The notes: generated by a model not told the origin, from the letters alone. A stretch of 64,000 bases of DNA from Fontisphaera persica (GCF_024832785.1 NZ_CP116615.1:3534001-3598000); one strand, 5' to 3'; shown: positions 54,701-63,096, counted from the stretch's first letter. Program-made: numbers and translations.

Positions 54701-57412
54701 TGCCAGTGCGCGGATATTGCCCGGAATATACACATCGGGGAAGGGAGTGGCTTGATACACACCCGGCAGGGTCTGGTTGTAGTAATTATCCAGGAAGCTG
54801 GTATCCACCGTCCCATCGGCGTGCAGGCGGGCCATGTTGGTGCGCGCCGTCCCATTCACCGCGGTAAACTCACCCGCAATGTACGCCTGGCCATTGGTAT
54901 TGAAGGCCATGGCGTACACCGGACCGTCCGGGCCGTAACCCGCATTAAACGTGGCATCCAAGGCCCCATCCGCCGTCAAGCGCACCACTCCACGGCGGTC
55001 AAACACCCCCACGCGGTCAAAGTTGCCGCCCACCAAAATGCGATTATCCGGCTGCACCAGCAACGCATAGACGGTGTTGTCGGGATAGGTATCGGTGGCA
55101 AAGGTGGCATCCACCGTGCCGTTGTTATTCAAACGCGCCAGCCGCGCCCGCGGAGCGCCGCCAATGGAGGTGAAATCGCCGCCCACAATCACCTTCGCGG
55201 TGCTGCCCCGCGGCGCAATGTTCAGCGAGAGATTGTAGAAGCTCACCGGCGCGTTGGTGCGCTCATTGACCACCACCTCCAGCAGCGTGGACGTGCCCAG
55301 CCCGAACTCCAACTGCGCCTGCCCGCTGGTGTTGGTGCCGCTGTCGAACAACAACTGATTGTCATAATACACCTTCACGAGGCCTGAGTAGCCATTGGTC
55401 GGCGCATTGGTGACGGGCAGCACAAAAACATTGTAATTCAACGTGAAACTGCCCACCACCGCCGTGGCATTGATGTTGGTGCGGAACTCATTCGAGCCAA
55501 ACCCGCTGAAGTTCACCGTGAACGGCGCGGGCGGTTGGATGGCCAGCGCCCAGACGGTGTCATTGGCGCCCGGGGCCGGGTCAAAGTTCAAATCCAGCGA
55601 GCCGTCATCATTCAACCGGGCCAGGTTGCGCCGCGGGACGGAATTGTACGTCTCAAAATCGCCGCCAATCAGGATTTTGTTGTCATCCAAAATCAACAGC
55701 GTGCGAATCACGCCGGGCGTCACGCCGCCCAGCATCTGCGCCCCGTTGCCCGGGAAGAAGGTGGCATCCACGGAGCCATTGCGATTGAGACGCACAATGC
55801 CGTTGCGCGGCTGGCCGTTGAAGGAAGTGAAAGCGCCCGCCACCAGCACCTTGCCGGCCTGGGTGGAGCGCGGCGGATACGCCGCCACGGCAAACACGGA
55901 GCCGTTGGCCCCCTCGCCCGGATTCCACGTGGTGTCCAGTTCTCCGAAAATATCCACCCGCGCCACACCATTGCGCGGCACGCTGTTCACCGCGGTGAAA
56001 TCCCCACCGATGATGGCCCCGCCCTCATGCCAGGCCAGGGCATAGACGTTGTTATTGGCGCCGGGATTGGGCACAAAGATGGTGGAAGGATTATAGGAGC
56101 TCCGAGTGCCCGCTACATTAACCGAGCCAGCGCCGGCCGGCTGGTCGTCGAAATCTATGACCACGTAATAATCACGCGCCTGCGTGTTCACCGTCGGCCG
56201 GTTCTGGTTGCCGCCGGTGGGCCGCGGATTCTCAAGCGTGATGATAAATGTCTCCGGCAGTTCCACCCAGATGTCATCGCGAATGGCAATCTCAAAAGTC
56301 TTGGGCTGGCGGTCGTTGTCGCCCCAGTTCAGCGTTCCCACCAGCGAATTGGGTCCAGTGGTGGCATTAGGGGTCACTAAATGGAGATCGTTCAAGACAT
56401 TGGTGGGATTATCCACGTCATAGTAGGCATTGGTGGTGCCCGGACAAGGGCTCCCCACCAGCACCCGGTAATCCACCGCGATGCTGCCTGAACCGCACGG
56501 CCGCTCCACCTGGAAGGTGAGGTTGTACACCCCGTCCCTTGAAGGCTCGCCCACCACCCGCGGCGGATAAATCAAGGGATAGATAAATCCCACCATGCCC
56601 GCCGGGCTGTCATCGTCGTCAATCCGCACCACGGAGTTGGTCATGCGGATGATGGCCTCGCCAAAGCTCACAATGGGATTGGACAATTCATTGGTGAAAG
56701 TCTCATACCGCACCGGCGGCAGGTTGGTGGCAATGGTGTTGGTCTCCACGTTGCAATCGTCCACCAGCGGCAGGGTGAGGATATTGGTCACCTGGCCATC
56801 CGCAAAAAACAGCGTAATCCCCAACGGATGCCCCAGATAGTCCTCGGTGTCCGTCGCCGAGCCGTCAATGGTCTTGAAATCCACCGTCGCCGGCCCGTTG
56901 GTGTTGCCCCGCCGCAGCACCACCACCTCCACAAAATTCGATTCCTCCGACACCCGGTAAATATCGGTGGAAAACAGGAAAATCGTATCCCGGTCCATCA
57001 CGTGCACCACCACTTCGGTTTGCGGCCCCAGCAGGCCATTGACGGGGTTCGAGAGGGTGATGCGCAGGCGCAGCGTCCCCTCAATGTTGGTGTTGCTGAG
57101 GGTGTTGAGATTCAGCAAGGCAATGGGCGAGCCGTTGAACTGGAGGGTGCCATTGGCCGGCGTGCTGGGCGCCAGCTTGTTCATGGCGCCGGGGTCCAAG
57201 GGCGTGATGCTGTAACTCACACTCGCATTGGCCGCCGGCTGGCAGGTCAATACAATCGCCAGGCTGTTCCCTTCAAACACGCTCAGGTTGGTCACGGCAA
57301 ACTGGATTTCACTCTGCGCCGCGGCGGGGGTCACCCACCCCAGACCGCAGGCCAGCGCCGCCAGGCCCGTTCGCCAGAAACCAGCCACTACTTTTTTCCA
57401 CACCGTTCGCAT
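45779..57412 (-). CDS. giant secreted Calx-beta / delta-60 repeat protein, 3877 aa
   Basis: A signal peptide (TGLAALACGLGWVTPAAAQ) opens the protein. Three Calx-beta-like domains follow (to about 435), then seven delta-60 repeats (about 440-935), four Calx-beta (about 950-1420), seven delta-60 (about 1422-1790), five Calx-beta (about 1795-2365), seven delta-60 (about 2367-2725) and six Calx-beta (about 2730-3400). After a CARDB-like segment come a proprotein-convertase P-domain (about 3510-3680), a DUF11-like domain (to about 3785) and a C-terminal Ig-like module ending GFFRIVVP. Calx-beta domains often bind calcium, and delta-60 repeats follow the pattern VxALAVQxDGKIxVGGxF. A role in adhesion or the cell surface is likely, but no enzyme domain is visible. 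One delta-60 unit in block 1 (about 627-737) is split by an inserted beta-domain. Confidence 0.93.
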   Translation of the reverse strand: MRTVWKKVVAGFWRTGLAALACGLGWVTPAAAQSEIQFAVTNLSVFEGNSLAIVLTCQPAANASVSYSITPLDPGAMNKLAPSTPANGTLQFNGSPIALLNLNTLSNTNIEGTLRLRITLSNPVNGLLGPQTEVVVHVMDRDTIFLFSTDIYRVSEESNFVEVVVLRRGNTNGPATVDFKTIDGSATDTEDYLGHPLGITLFFADGQVTNILTLPLVDDCNVETNTIATNLPPVRYETFTNELSNPIVSFGEAIIRMTNSVVRIDDDDSPAGMVGFIYPLIYPPRVVGEPSRDGVYNLTFQVERPCGSGSIAVDYRVLVGSPCPGTTNAYYDVDNPTNVLNDLHLVTPNATTGPNSLVGTLNWGDNDRQPKTFEIAIRDDIWVELPETFIITLENPRPTGGNQNRPTVNTQARDYYVVIDFDDQPAGAGSVNVAGTRSSYNPSTIFVPNPGANNNVYALAWHEGGAIIGGDFTAVNSVPRNGVARVDIFGELDTTWNPGEGANGSVFAVAAYPPRSTQAGKVLVAGAFTSFNGQPRNGIVRLNRNGSVDATFFPGNGAQMLGGVTPGVIRTLLILDDNKILIGGDFETYNSVPRRNLARLNDDGSLDLNFDPAPGANDTVWALAIQPPAPFTVNFSGFGSNEFRTNINATAVVGSFTLNYNVFVLPVTNAPTNGYSGLVKVYYDNQLLFDSGTNTSGQAQLEFGLGTSTLLEVVVNERTNAPVSFYNLSLNIAPRGSTAKVIVGGDFTSIGGAPRARLARLNNNGTVDATFATDTYPDNTVYALLVQPDNRILVGGNFDRVGVFDRRGVVRLTADGALDATFNAGYGPDGPVYAMAFNTNGQAYIAGEFTAVNGTARTNMARLHADGTVDTSFLDNYYNQTLPGVYQATPFPDVYIPGNIRALAVDPADGSVLVGGRFDRVGGGFSAQDVRVQHNYTLLVGGITPPENNRRGNIQIVRTEYTVDENASTVLVYVDVTRQFGVLGAVTGVVYTVDGSAVAGVDYQPIRQRVAWSGCEGGSVLVQVPILDNQVRDGNREFSLVFEIPARFSTNSALHAFGFQTVARVTIVDNDFENGVLGFATPYYYVAEDGTNAVITVTRTNGSNGSVSVQYITLDGTATRNADYTLASGVLTFAAGVTNLTFRVPILNDTALEPEETVLLYLFNPLGGATLGRDTATLIITDNDNGRGSLSFSSHEYFISESTNAVPITVRRTGGALSTQVVQVIVREIPGLTNGAGLAGADFVASTNLLFFAHGETAKTLLVPLLPDDLVEGPEQFQVLLATNAGTYSQLGIITSAVVNLLDDDAYGTLEFLQPRFAINEQEPLATLTVVRRGGRSGRVTVEYATETLTGPDAAVEGVHYMGTSGVLVWEDGDVLPKTFTVPILYHPALEGNRMLGLRLSNPAKAGLGANASAVLMIVDFESYNLSAGWVDTIFNASPGIDNFVRALAVQRDGKLIVGGDFTSVNGQPRNRIARLHVNGALDATFDPLQGFNDTVHAVAVQADGKILVGGRFSRFDVTNRFGVARLNSDGRLDSFFARGTGANNPVYALAVHPDGRVAVGGSFNTFNGVERPSLAVLDTNGTLQLSFNPGTGPNGPVYAVAYQPDGKLLVGGTFTKYRGLPRNHLVRVNPDGTPDAAFDPGLGPNDSVRAIAVQEDGRIVIGGLFTAVDNQPRGHVARLLPSGALDTNFLAGLSGADGAVFGLSLQSDGKVVVVGDFLRFNDVFRSRITRLMDDGANDLTINFGTGADAHIAAVVNQSDDQIVIGGGFLSFNGVPRAYLARIIGHRNYGSGRLEFLAAAFYQDENVTNAVVTVRRNWGLSNEVRVAYATVPGGTAGPNDYLPVSGELVFPPGEVLQTFEVPIINDNEVEAAETVNLALSNPTNITLGTAAELDAQVNAQLVIISDDNLIGFAEADFVVNENVPSGFAVITVRRTGATNNFAAVDIEVAGGTATAGSDYTASATTLTFLPGETVKYYFVTLQDDNRAEGDETVLLALSNPSGNSVLGQAVATLTLRDNDFAAGTLNFEFPTYVVNEYETNLVIRVVRTGGSSGVVAVDYATADFTAQAGADYAPRSGTLSFADGETVKSFSVPILQDFLAETNEVFLVRLANARGAAGVTLGNLNQATVTILETPLLNGNLAFAATNFAGSETSGVVAITVNRRYGAVGNISVAYATTTGTAQPGVNYVPTNGVLTWLNGDATPKTFFVTVLSNNAVEGDLTVGLVLSNALGGATLGAPAQATLTILDSSVGPGFLTFASAQYTVAENSTNAVITVLRTNGWLGEVSVDYATADGSGVAGVHYQAVSGTLVLTNGQVTGSIVVPLIELAGADLNKTVRLSLFNPTNAGLGAITNAVLTITESSPVAGSVNVGFAPFINGSVDALYVQTNGENKIYIGGTFTMVDGIARSNVARLNLNGTLDTVYNVGVGPSNGVVRAMVALEDGRAYVGGSFTGFGTSTNSYLVRLLPDGAVDPTFNAQLDNAVNALYVQPDGRILVGGLFTRVGFTQRSYLVRLNTNGVADFSFGFGEGPDAPVRAIAVQSDGRIVIGGDFTHVGGLPRARVARLLASGMVDTTFNPGAGPEGSVRSVVVDAENRVLMGGLFTTVSGVSRGRIARLLPSGALDLEFNPGGGADEFVNSIALQPDGRILVGGAFTSFNGYPRSRLTRLLANGAVDTSFNIGTGADNYVSAVALQADQRIVVAGGFQTFNGVRQAYLTRLNNGFNRGPGAFSFAVASFTVAENASNAVITVVRNVGTAGSVSVDYATSDGTARAGVHYTAVSGTLTFGDGETVRTFTVPVYDDQVSGSGRTFRVTLSNPQGGAELGPQSSATVQIEEDDAVIRFAQVNYSVNEGAGFAQVEVERSGSTFGIALVDYTVGGGTADGGADYQAVSGTLFFLDGQTRATLTIQIFDDTLIEGNETVDIRLSNPVNAILGMTNATLTIVDNDFGPGVLGFPVLTYQAAENAGVVNITVQRTNGSLGIVAVDYQVLPGSATAGADFVVASGTLQFADGETAKSFPVRVLDDSLSEGNETVLLVLSNPQGGASLDFLNSQAELTILDDDLTPGAFRFSATTYEAAEGGFLSYITVVRTNGSTGQVRVDLVSGGGTATAGLDYEGITNMMVFGDGQLVTNFWLWVYDDFEVEGPETVVLRLVNPRDGATLAEPSTAVVTILDNESLIQFTASTYLVNEDAGTASIAVERLGGLTAVATVGYSTGGGTAVPGSDYTPVSGTLVFGTNEAVKNIVVPITDNAVTNANKTLNLQLFGASLGAQIGARSNAVLTIVDNDSYLSLSATAYSVSEGGGAAVIVVRRTGSLGAPASVNFSVGGGTAVPGTHYAPTNFTLFFSANESQKTVSIPIHQNQVKDGARTVNIALTFPSRGATIVQGAAVLTILDDDDSIIVPVAAALVSESGPVNGSLDQGETVTVRLALRNIGNVAASNVVATLLPTNGVVNPGAAQTYGLLLPGGVSVSRAFTFTVGATNGGLVRATLRLQDGAQDAGTVTFDLQVGARTTRFANANPITIVDDAPATPYPSLINVTGLNGSVGKVTVTVSNLSHAFPRDISMMLVGPQGQRVVLMGYAIGGWENALQGVTLTFDDTATNALPANAAVTTGRYRPTNYFSLAFPAPAPALPSATNNVLAVFNGTNPNGVWALYVQDMASPDVGLIAGGWSLEISTVENFAPAADVAVAATASTANLVANSNVTYTITVQNGGPVAAQGIVVTNRLPVGTTLVNASASVGAPVIASNLVTLNVGNLAVGASATLTLVVNCPNPGVLTNLATVVSSVADPAADNNLARVVVGVSPATPPSFGGVVATGGQLQLTITGQPGSVYYLEASTNLVQWLRLSTNVLTGPSSTFSVPLNLSDRGFFRIVVP

Positions 57413-57503
57413 AAATCATTTTCCTCGCCGCGGCCCGCCGGTGAACTCACCAGGACTCCGCAGCTCTTTGCCATATTGCGTTAATGCCCAGCCGGCGCCG
57501 GCG

Positions 57504-60500
57504 CTATTGCTGGCGCAGCCGGAAAAACTTCCATTCGCTGCTCAACGGCAGCGTCACCACCCGCCGGCCCTCGCGGACCACCGGCGTCACATTCACCGGC
57601 GTCCATTGCGGATTGGCCGTCAATGACGCCGTGCCTTCGAGGGTGTACCCCGGCATATCATGCCAGGAAATCACCAGGTTGCCACCCTGAATCACCAGGC
57701 TCAGCTCCGGCGCGGTGGTGATGCGCAAATTCCATCCCCCCGCAATCACGCCCGCGTCCCCGCCCTGGCTGTCGTAGATGAACAGCCGCCAATCCCCGTT
57801 GGGATTGGCCCGGCGGAAGGCGCCCAGCGAGGTGGAAAACTGCGGCTGCACCACAAAACCCGCGCCGGGAAACCGGTTGGTGGGCGCCAGGTTGCCCGGC
57901 CGGTAGGCGCCGGTGTTCAACGGCTGGTCCAGCGGCAACGCCGCCGGCGCGTCATCCGCAAACAGCAGGGTCAATCCTTCGACATCATGACCGCCCCCCG
58001 CTCCGGCCATGAGCAGCACCTGCCGCCCGTCGGGCGACACCACCAGCGCGTGAATGTCCGCCGGGAACGAATGATTCACCCCCAGCAAGCTCACCTGGAC
58101 CTTGTCCACCACCCCCGTCAGGCCAAAGACCTGAACGGTCGCAGGATACGGGAGCGCCGCCGCGCCGTCGCGGATGATAATCTGGCCGGGGTTGAAATAG
58201 GAGCCCGGCAGCGCGGCCGTGCTGGACAGCGCCACGATATTGTTGCTCGTGTTCAAGTCGCTCATCGCGGAGCGCACATTAAAGGTCTGCCGCAACAACG
58301 CCTCCATCGTGGAGGCGGCCCGCAGCGTGGCCTGCGCGCTGCCTCGCCGCGCCAGGTCGCCCACATTCCAGGTAAACTCCTCCCCGGAAATGGTATAAGT
58401 GCCGGTGGACACGCTGACCGTGACATTGGTGAAGGCCGCCAGCAGCCGGGCCCGCACCACGGTGTTGCTGGCCACTTCCGGCCCGGCATTGGTCACCTGC
58501 AAGGTGTAGGTGAACGGCTGCCCCACCTGCGCCGTCTCAGGCGCCACCGTGCCCTCAATCCCCACATCCGCCACCGCACCCAGCGCGCCCCCCAGGCCGG
58601 CCACATAGACCGTGGTGTCCAGCGCGGAGTCGCTGGTGTCCGCCAGAATGAATGTCAACTTGTGCTCCGCCAATTCCGGATTCACCTGCGCCGTGAAGAC
58701 CATCACCGGGTTGGTTTCCCCCAACATGATGACCCCGTCCAGTTCCGTGCCCGGCACCACCATCATCGCCGGATGCCGGATGTTCACCGGCAGCCCGCCC
58801 GCGTACGCAATGTTTTCACCGTCCAGGTAGATGCCAAAACCGTCAATGAAGGGCGATTCCACATATTCCGGATACTCCTCCGAACCAAACATCACCTTGA
58901 ACGTCACGCGGTCATACCCCGGCAGGAACTCAAAATAAATGTCCAACTGGGTCACGTCGTAATGGGTGTACTCCTCCTCCTCCGAGGCGGTAATCGGGTC
59001 CAGCAGCAGCTCCTGCTCCGCGGTGGCGCCCACTTCATACGCCGTGGTGCGGCCGGTGTCCGTGTTCGCGCCGCTGCCATAATCCCCCACATGCCCCGTG
59101 CTCAACGCCACCCCCGACAGGGACTGACCACTGCCAAAGATATTGGCCGAGTTGAACAATCCCGTGCTCATCCGCGTGCCCCGCCGGTGCGCCATCAAGG
59201 AGGCACGCTTGACCTGGATGCCCGTGGACCCGCCCGTGAGCGCCGCCACTAGGGAAGTGACATTGGTGGTGGGCGTGATGACCAGTTCCCCGCCGCCCGC
59301 CCCCTGCAAAATCGGCGTAGTGATGGTGACGGTGTTGTTGGTCAGCACCGGATCATACGCCGGCGCCGTGATGCCCACTGTCCCCACCGCCACGGAGCCA
59401 GACCCCGGCACAAAGTCCACTTCCAAGGTGGCGCTCCCTCCCGCCAACAAATTCCCCACATTCCAGAAAACCACACTATTGGAAACCGAGGCGCCGCCCT
59501 GGCTGGGGAAAGAGCCCTGGAAACCCGCCCCCACCGGCAGATAACAGTACACGGTGACGTTGGACGCCAGCGACGGCCCGGCGTTTTGGGCCGTAATGCC
59601 GTAGGTCATCACCGAACCGGACGGCACCGGGCTGGCGGGCGCCGTCACACTCACCCGCACATCGGACGCCGGCGCGACGCGCAACACCGTCGCCACCTCA
59701 TTGGGGGTGGGATCCGCGCTCGAAGTCATCGCTGCCGTCCAGTTGGTCACCACCCCACCATCGCCCCACGGCCGGACCACAATGACCGCGTTCATCGAAA
59801 CGCCGTTGGCCAGGGAAGGCACCATGATGACCTGCGCATTGCTGGCGCTCAGGAAGGAGCCGGCACTGACGTTGCCCCGCAGGTATTGCACGTTGGCCGG
59901 CAGCCAGTTGGTAATCACGATGCCCGTCGCCGTCTGCGGCCCGTTATTGACCACCGTCAACCGCAACGACACCTCCTGCCCCGCATAAGCGTTGCTGGGC
60001 GAGGCGGTCATCTGCAGCGCAATGTCCGCCGCCGTGCTGGGCACCACCACCGTCTCCAGCGCCGCCAGGTTATCGGTCAAATTGTAATCATTTTGCGCGC
60101 TGACCGCATACGCAATGTTGGTCAACGTGCCCGAAGGCGGTGTCACCACCTGCACCAGCACCGTGGCCGCAGCGCCGATGGGCAGATTGCCCAGCCCAAA
60201 GACCCACACGTTGCCGGTATTTGTAGCGCTGCCGTGGACATTGGTCACCCCCACCAGGGTAACCTGGGGCGGCAGCCAGTTGGTCAACATCACCCCCGTG
60301 GCGTTCAACGTGCCGGCGTTTTCCACCTTGATTTCATAGCGCAGGGGGAAACTGCCATAGGGCACCGCCGGCACCGTGCGCACCGTCGTCACCAAATCCA
60401 CCACCGGCGTCGGATTCACCCGCGTGCCGCCCAGGGCAAAATTGTTCGCCGGATTGGGGTCCAAGATGGGGGTGGTGACGCTGGCCATGTTGGTCACGGC

Positions 60501-63071
60501 GCCCACGCTCAAAGCCAGCGCCTCCACCGCCACCGTCACGTTGCTGCCCGCCGGCACCACGCCCAGATGAAAGACCAGCACGCCGCCGCCCAAATCCTGA
60601 TGGACCGTCCCCGGCGGCATCCGCACCGCCTGCACCTGCGCCGGGCCAAACCACCGATTGGTCACCATCACCGCCGGCGCGTTGGACAAACCGGCGTTGG
60701 CCACCGTGATGAAATTGGTGAACCGCTCACCGACAATAACCGGGTCCGGCGCATCCTCCATCGTGAGGCTCAAATCCGCGCGGTACGACGTCTCCACCAC
60801 CGTCCCCACCAGCGCCACGTTATTGGTCTGGTTGGCATCCACCTCGTCGGACCCCACCACCACGATATTGGACACCACCCCCACCTGGTTGGGCCGCACC
60901 ACAAAACTGGCAGTTGCCTGCCCATTGCTCGCCACCCGGCCCAAATCACACACAACGGCCGAGCCGTCTATGTTGCATCCCGGCCCCAGGCTCACCAACT
61001 GCACCCCCGGGAAAAACACGTTGGTCACCCGCGTGTTGTCCGCCGCCGAAGGCCCGGCATTGCGCACGGTAATCTGGTAGGTCAGATTCTGCCCCTGAAT
61101 CACCGGGTCCGGCGTGTCGGTCACCGTCACTGACAAATCGGCCCCCACCGGCGTGGCGGAAATGCGGGTGGACGTCAGCGCAGTATTGTTGGTCAAATTA
61201 TTGTCATACGTCTCCGCCAGCACCGTGGCCGTGTTGGTGATGAACCCAGCCTCCAGCGGCCGCACGTTCAGCCAGATGTAAGCCGCGTTGTAGGCCGGCA
61301 AGTTGCCCAGTTGGAAGATGACCTCCGGCTCCTGCACCACATACGCCCCGCGGCTGACCCGCGCCTCCTCCACCTGCATGGCAAACACCACGTCGCTGCT
61401 GTTGGTGCTGTTTTGGTGCACCTCCACCGCCAGGTAATTCGTGCCGGCCAGCAGATTGCTCACCGCAATCACCGGCTCCACCAACACGCCTTCGGTGGCC
61501 GCGCTGGTAGCCAGCGTCAAAAAGCCAATCACCCCGCTGGGCATGTTCGTCGTGCGGTAAATCTCCAGCCCGTTCAAATACACCACCGCCCCGTCGTCCA
61601 CCAGCAGCCGCAGCCGCAACAGATTGGTGGGCGGCCCCTGGTAGTCAAAGGTGGAGCGGAAATAATAAGTGGGAATGCGGCCCACCTCATTGCTGATGTT
61701 CAACTGCGTGCCAATCGGCAGCGGCAGGGGGTCACTTTCAAACGCCAGCACCGCCTCCCCCACCGGCCACGTGGAGTAATCATAAGCCACCTCCTTCCAC
61801 GCCAGCCCCAGCGCCAGGTTGGACTGGTTGTAGGCCCACGTATTGGAGAAGGTCACCAGCGCCGTGTACTGGGTCACCAGTCCCGCGTTGGAAATCACCG
61901 CCGACAGAAACTCCACCCCCGCCGGCAGGGTGTTGGTCAGCCAGGTATTCGTCGCCCAGATGGTGCCGGCATTGGACACCATCAAGGTGTAAGTCAATGG
62001 ATTCCCCACCTGAATGGGGTCCGGAAAATCCGTCATGACCAGAGACAAATTGGCCGAAGGCGGCGGGTTGACCTGGGTGATTACCGAGGCCGTGTTGTTA
62101 CCCGGCGCCGGGTCCGGTGAGCTGCTGCCCCCGATGGCGCGGACGGTGTTCTGCCCCAGCGTGCCCGCCCGAGCCACCACCGTGGCGGTCATGGTGCCGG
62201 CCACCGGCAGGTTGGCGAGGCTGAAGATGACATTGGTCCCCTGCACTTCATACGTCGCCGCCGCGCCGGACATGCCAATGACATCCACCGCCATGCCAAA
62301 GTAAATATCGCTGCTGGTGGCGCTTTGCTGGTGCACTTCCACCGCCAGATAATTGGTGCCCGCCACCAGGTTGGTCACCGCCACGTTGGTGGAATTCAAA
62401 ACGTTTTCGGTATGCGCCGAGGAGGCACCCGTGCTGTAGGTAATATCGCCCGCCGGCAGGTTGGTGCGCCAAATCTCCACGCCGTTCAGGTACACCACCA
62501 TGCCGTCGTCCAACTGGTAACGCAGGCGCAGGAGGGGATTGTTCAAACCGTTGGACACCACAAAGGTGGTGCGGAAGTAATAGGTCAGGATGCGGCTCCC
62601 GTTGGCATCGAGCTGCAGCCACGTGTTGGTGGGCACCTGCCAGGTGTTGGTGTAGTTGTTGTCGTTGGCAAAGGCCCCGTAACCCACCGGCCACGAGGCA
62701 TCATCATAACCCACCGCCCGCCATTCCGTCCCCAAATCCTGGCCGTTCTGATTGTACCGCCACAGCTTGTTGGTGAACCCAATTACCGCGTTGGTCACCA
62801 GCGAGGAACCCGACACCGTCGCGCTGGCGCTGACAAACGTGAACCCCGCCGGCAAAAAATTCGTGAGCCGCACATCATTGGCCGCGCTGGGGCCAATGTT
62901 GGACACCGTCATGGTGTAGGTCACATTGCCGCCCAGCGTCACCAGCCCCGGGGTGCCGCTCATGGTCACCAGCAGATTGGCGTTTTGCGCCCCCAACGGC
63001 GCGGCGGCCAGCCCGGCCCACAACAAGCCGCAGCCGACGGCCTTGACTAAACTTCTAAACATGCGCCTCAT
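57504..63071 (-). CDS. giant secreted DUF11-repeat protein with choice-of-anchor L and P-domain, 1855 aa
   Basis: A signal peptide (VGCGLLWAGLAAAPLGAQ) is followed by eight DUF11 domains, each starting like ADLSVTVTDTPDPVIQGQNLTY. The first two contain inserts of about 170 residues (roughly 100-274 and 412-574) that resemble a jelly-roll sandwich with VVYLNGVEIWRT and LAVEVHQ motifs. Seven DUF11 domains are followed by a choice-of-anchor L domain (about 1260-1494: FGSEEYPEYVESPFIDGFG), the eighth DUF11, a proprotein-convertase P-domain (about 1625-1785) and a C-terminal module ending WKFFRLRQQ. It is probably exported to the surface. It precedes the Calx-beta giant by 91 bases on the same strand. 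Confidence 0.92.
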   Translation of the reverse strand: MRRMFRSLVKAVGCGLLWAGLAAAPLGAQNANLLVTMSGTPGLVTLGGNVTYTMTVSNIGPSAANDVRLTNFLPAGFTFVSASATVSGSSLVTNAVIGFTNKLWRYNQNGQDLGTEWRAVGYDDASWPVGYGAFANDNNYTNTWQVPTNTWLQLDANGSRILTYYFRTTFVVSNGLNNPLLRLRYQLDDGMVVYLNGVEIWRTNLPAGDITYSTGASSAHTENVLNSTNVAVTNLVAGTNYLAVEVHQQSATSSDIYFGMAVDVIGMSGAAATYEVQGTNVIFSLANLPVAGTMTATVVARAGTLGQNTVRAIGGSSSPDPAPGNNTASVITQVNPPPSANLSLVMTDFPDPIQVGNPLTYTLMVSNAGTIWATNTWLTNTLPAGVEFLSAVISNAGLVTQYTALVTFSNTWAYNQSNLALGLAWKEVAYDYSTWPVGEAVLAFESDPLPLPIGTQLNISNEVGRIPTYYFRSTFDYQGPPTNLLRLRLLVDDGAVVYLNGLEIYRTTNMPSGVIGFLTLATSAATEGVLVEPVIAVSNLLAGTNYLAVEVHQNSTNSSDVVFAMQVEEARVSRGAYVVQEPEVIFQLGNLPAYNAAYIWLNVRPLEAGFITNTATVLAETYDNNLTNNTALTSTRISATPVGADLSVTVTDTPDPVIQGQNLTYQITVRNAGPSAADNTRVTNVFFPGVQLVSLGPGCNIDGSAVVCDLGRVASNGQATASFVVRPNQVGVVSNIVVVGSDEVDANQTNNVALVGTVVETSYRADLSLTMEDAPDPVIVGERFTNFITVANAGLSNAPAVMVTNRWFGPAQVQAVRMPPGTVHQDLGGGVLVFHLGVVPAGSNVTVAVEALALSVGAVTNMASVTTPILDPNPANNFALGGTRVNPTPVVDLVTTVRTVPAVPYGSFPLRYEIKVENAGTLNATGVMLTNWLPPQVTLVGVTNVHGSATNTGNVWVFGLGNLPIGAAATVLVQVVTPPSGTLTNIAYAVSAQNDYNLTDNLAALETVVVPSTAADIALQMTASPSNAYAGQEVSLRLTVVNNGPQTATGIVITNWLPANVQYLRGNVSAGSFLSASNAQVIMVPSLANGVSMNAVIVVRPWGDGGVVTNWTAAMTSSADPTPNEVATVLRVAPASDVRVSVTAPASPVPSGSVMTYGITAQNAGPSLASNVTVYCYLPVGAGFQGSFPSQGGASVSNSVVFWNVGNLLAGGSATLEVDFVPGSGSVAVGTVGITAPAYDPVLTNNTVTITTPILQGAGGGELVITPTTNVTSLVAALTGGSTGIQVKRASLMAHRRGTRMSTGLFNSANIFGSGQSLSGVALSTGHVGDYGSGANTDTGRTTAYEVGATAEQELLLDPITASEEEEYTHYDVTQLDIYFEFLPGYDRVTFKVMFGSEEYPEYVESPFIDGFGIYLDGENIAYAGGLPVNIRHPAMMVVPGTELDGVIMLGETNPVMVFTAQVNPELAEHKLTFILADTSDSALDTTVYVAGLGGALGAVADVGIEGTVAPETAQVGQPFTYTLQVTNAGPEVASNTVVRARLLAAFTNVTVSVSTGTYTISGEEFTWNVGDLARRGSAQATLRAASTMEALLRQTFNVRSAMSDLNTSNNIVALSSTAALPGSYFNPGQIIIRDGAAALPYPATVQVFGLTGVVDKVQVSLLGVNHSFPADIHALVVSPDGRQVLLMAGAGGGHDVEGLTLLFADDAPAALPLDQPLNTGAYRPGNLAPTNRFPGAGFVVQPQFSTSLGAFRRANPNGDWRLFIYDSQGGDAGVIAGGWNLRITTAPELSLVIQGGNLVISWHDMPGYTLEGTASLTANPQWTPVNVTPVVREGRRVVTLPLSSEWKFFRLRQQ

Positions 63072-63096
63072 GATGCTGCCGGCCCTCGCCGCCGGC

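Noticed and set aside
49085-56100. The repeated delta-60 and Calx-beta DNA as a possible DNA repeat element or second array
   Set aside because: The repetition is at protein level within one uninterrupted reading frame with diverged codons.
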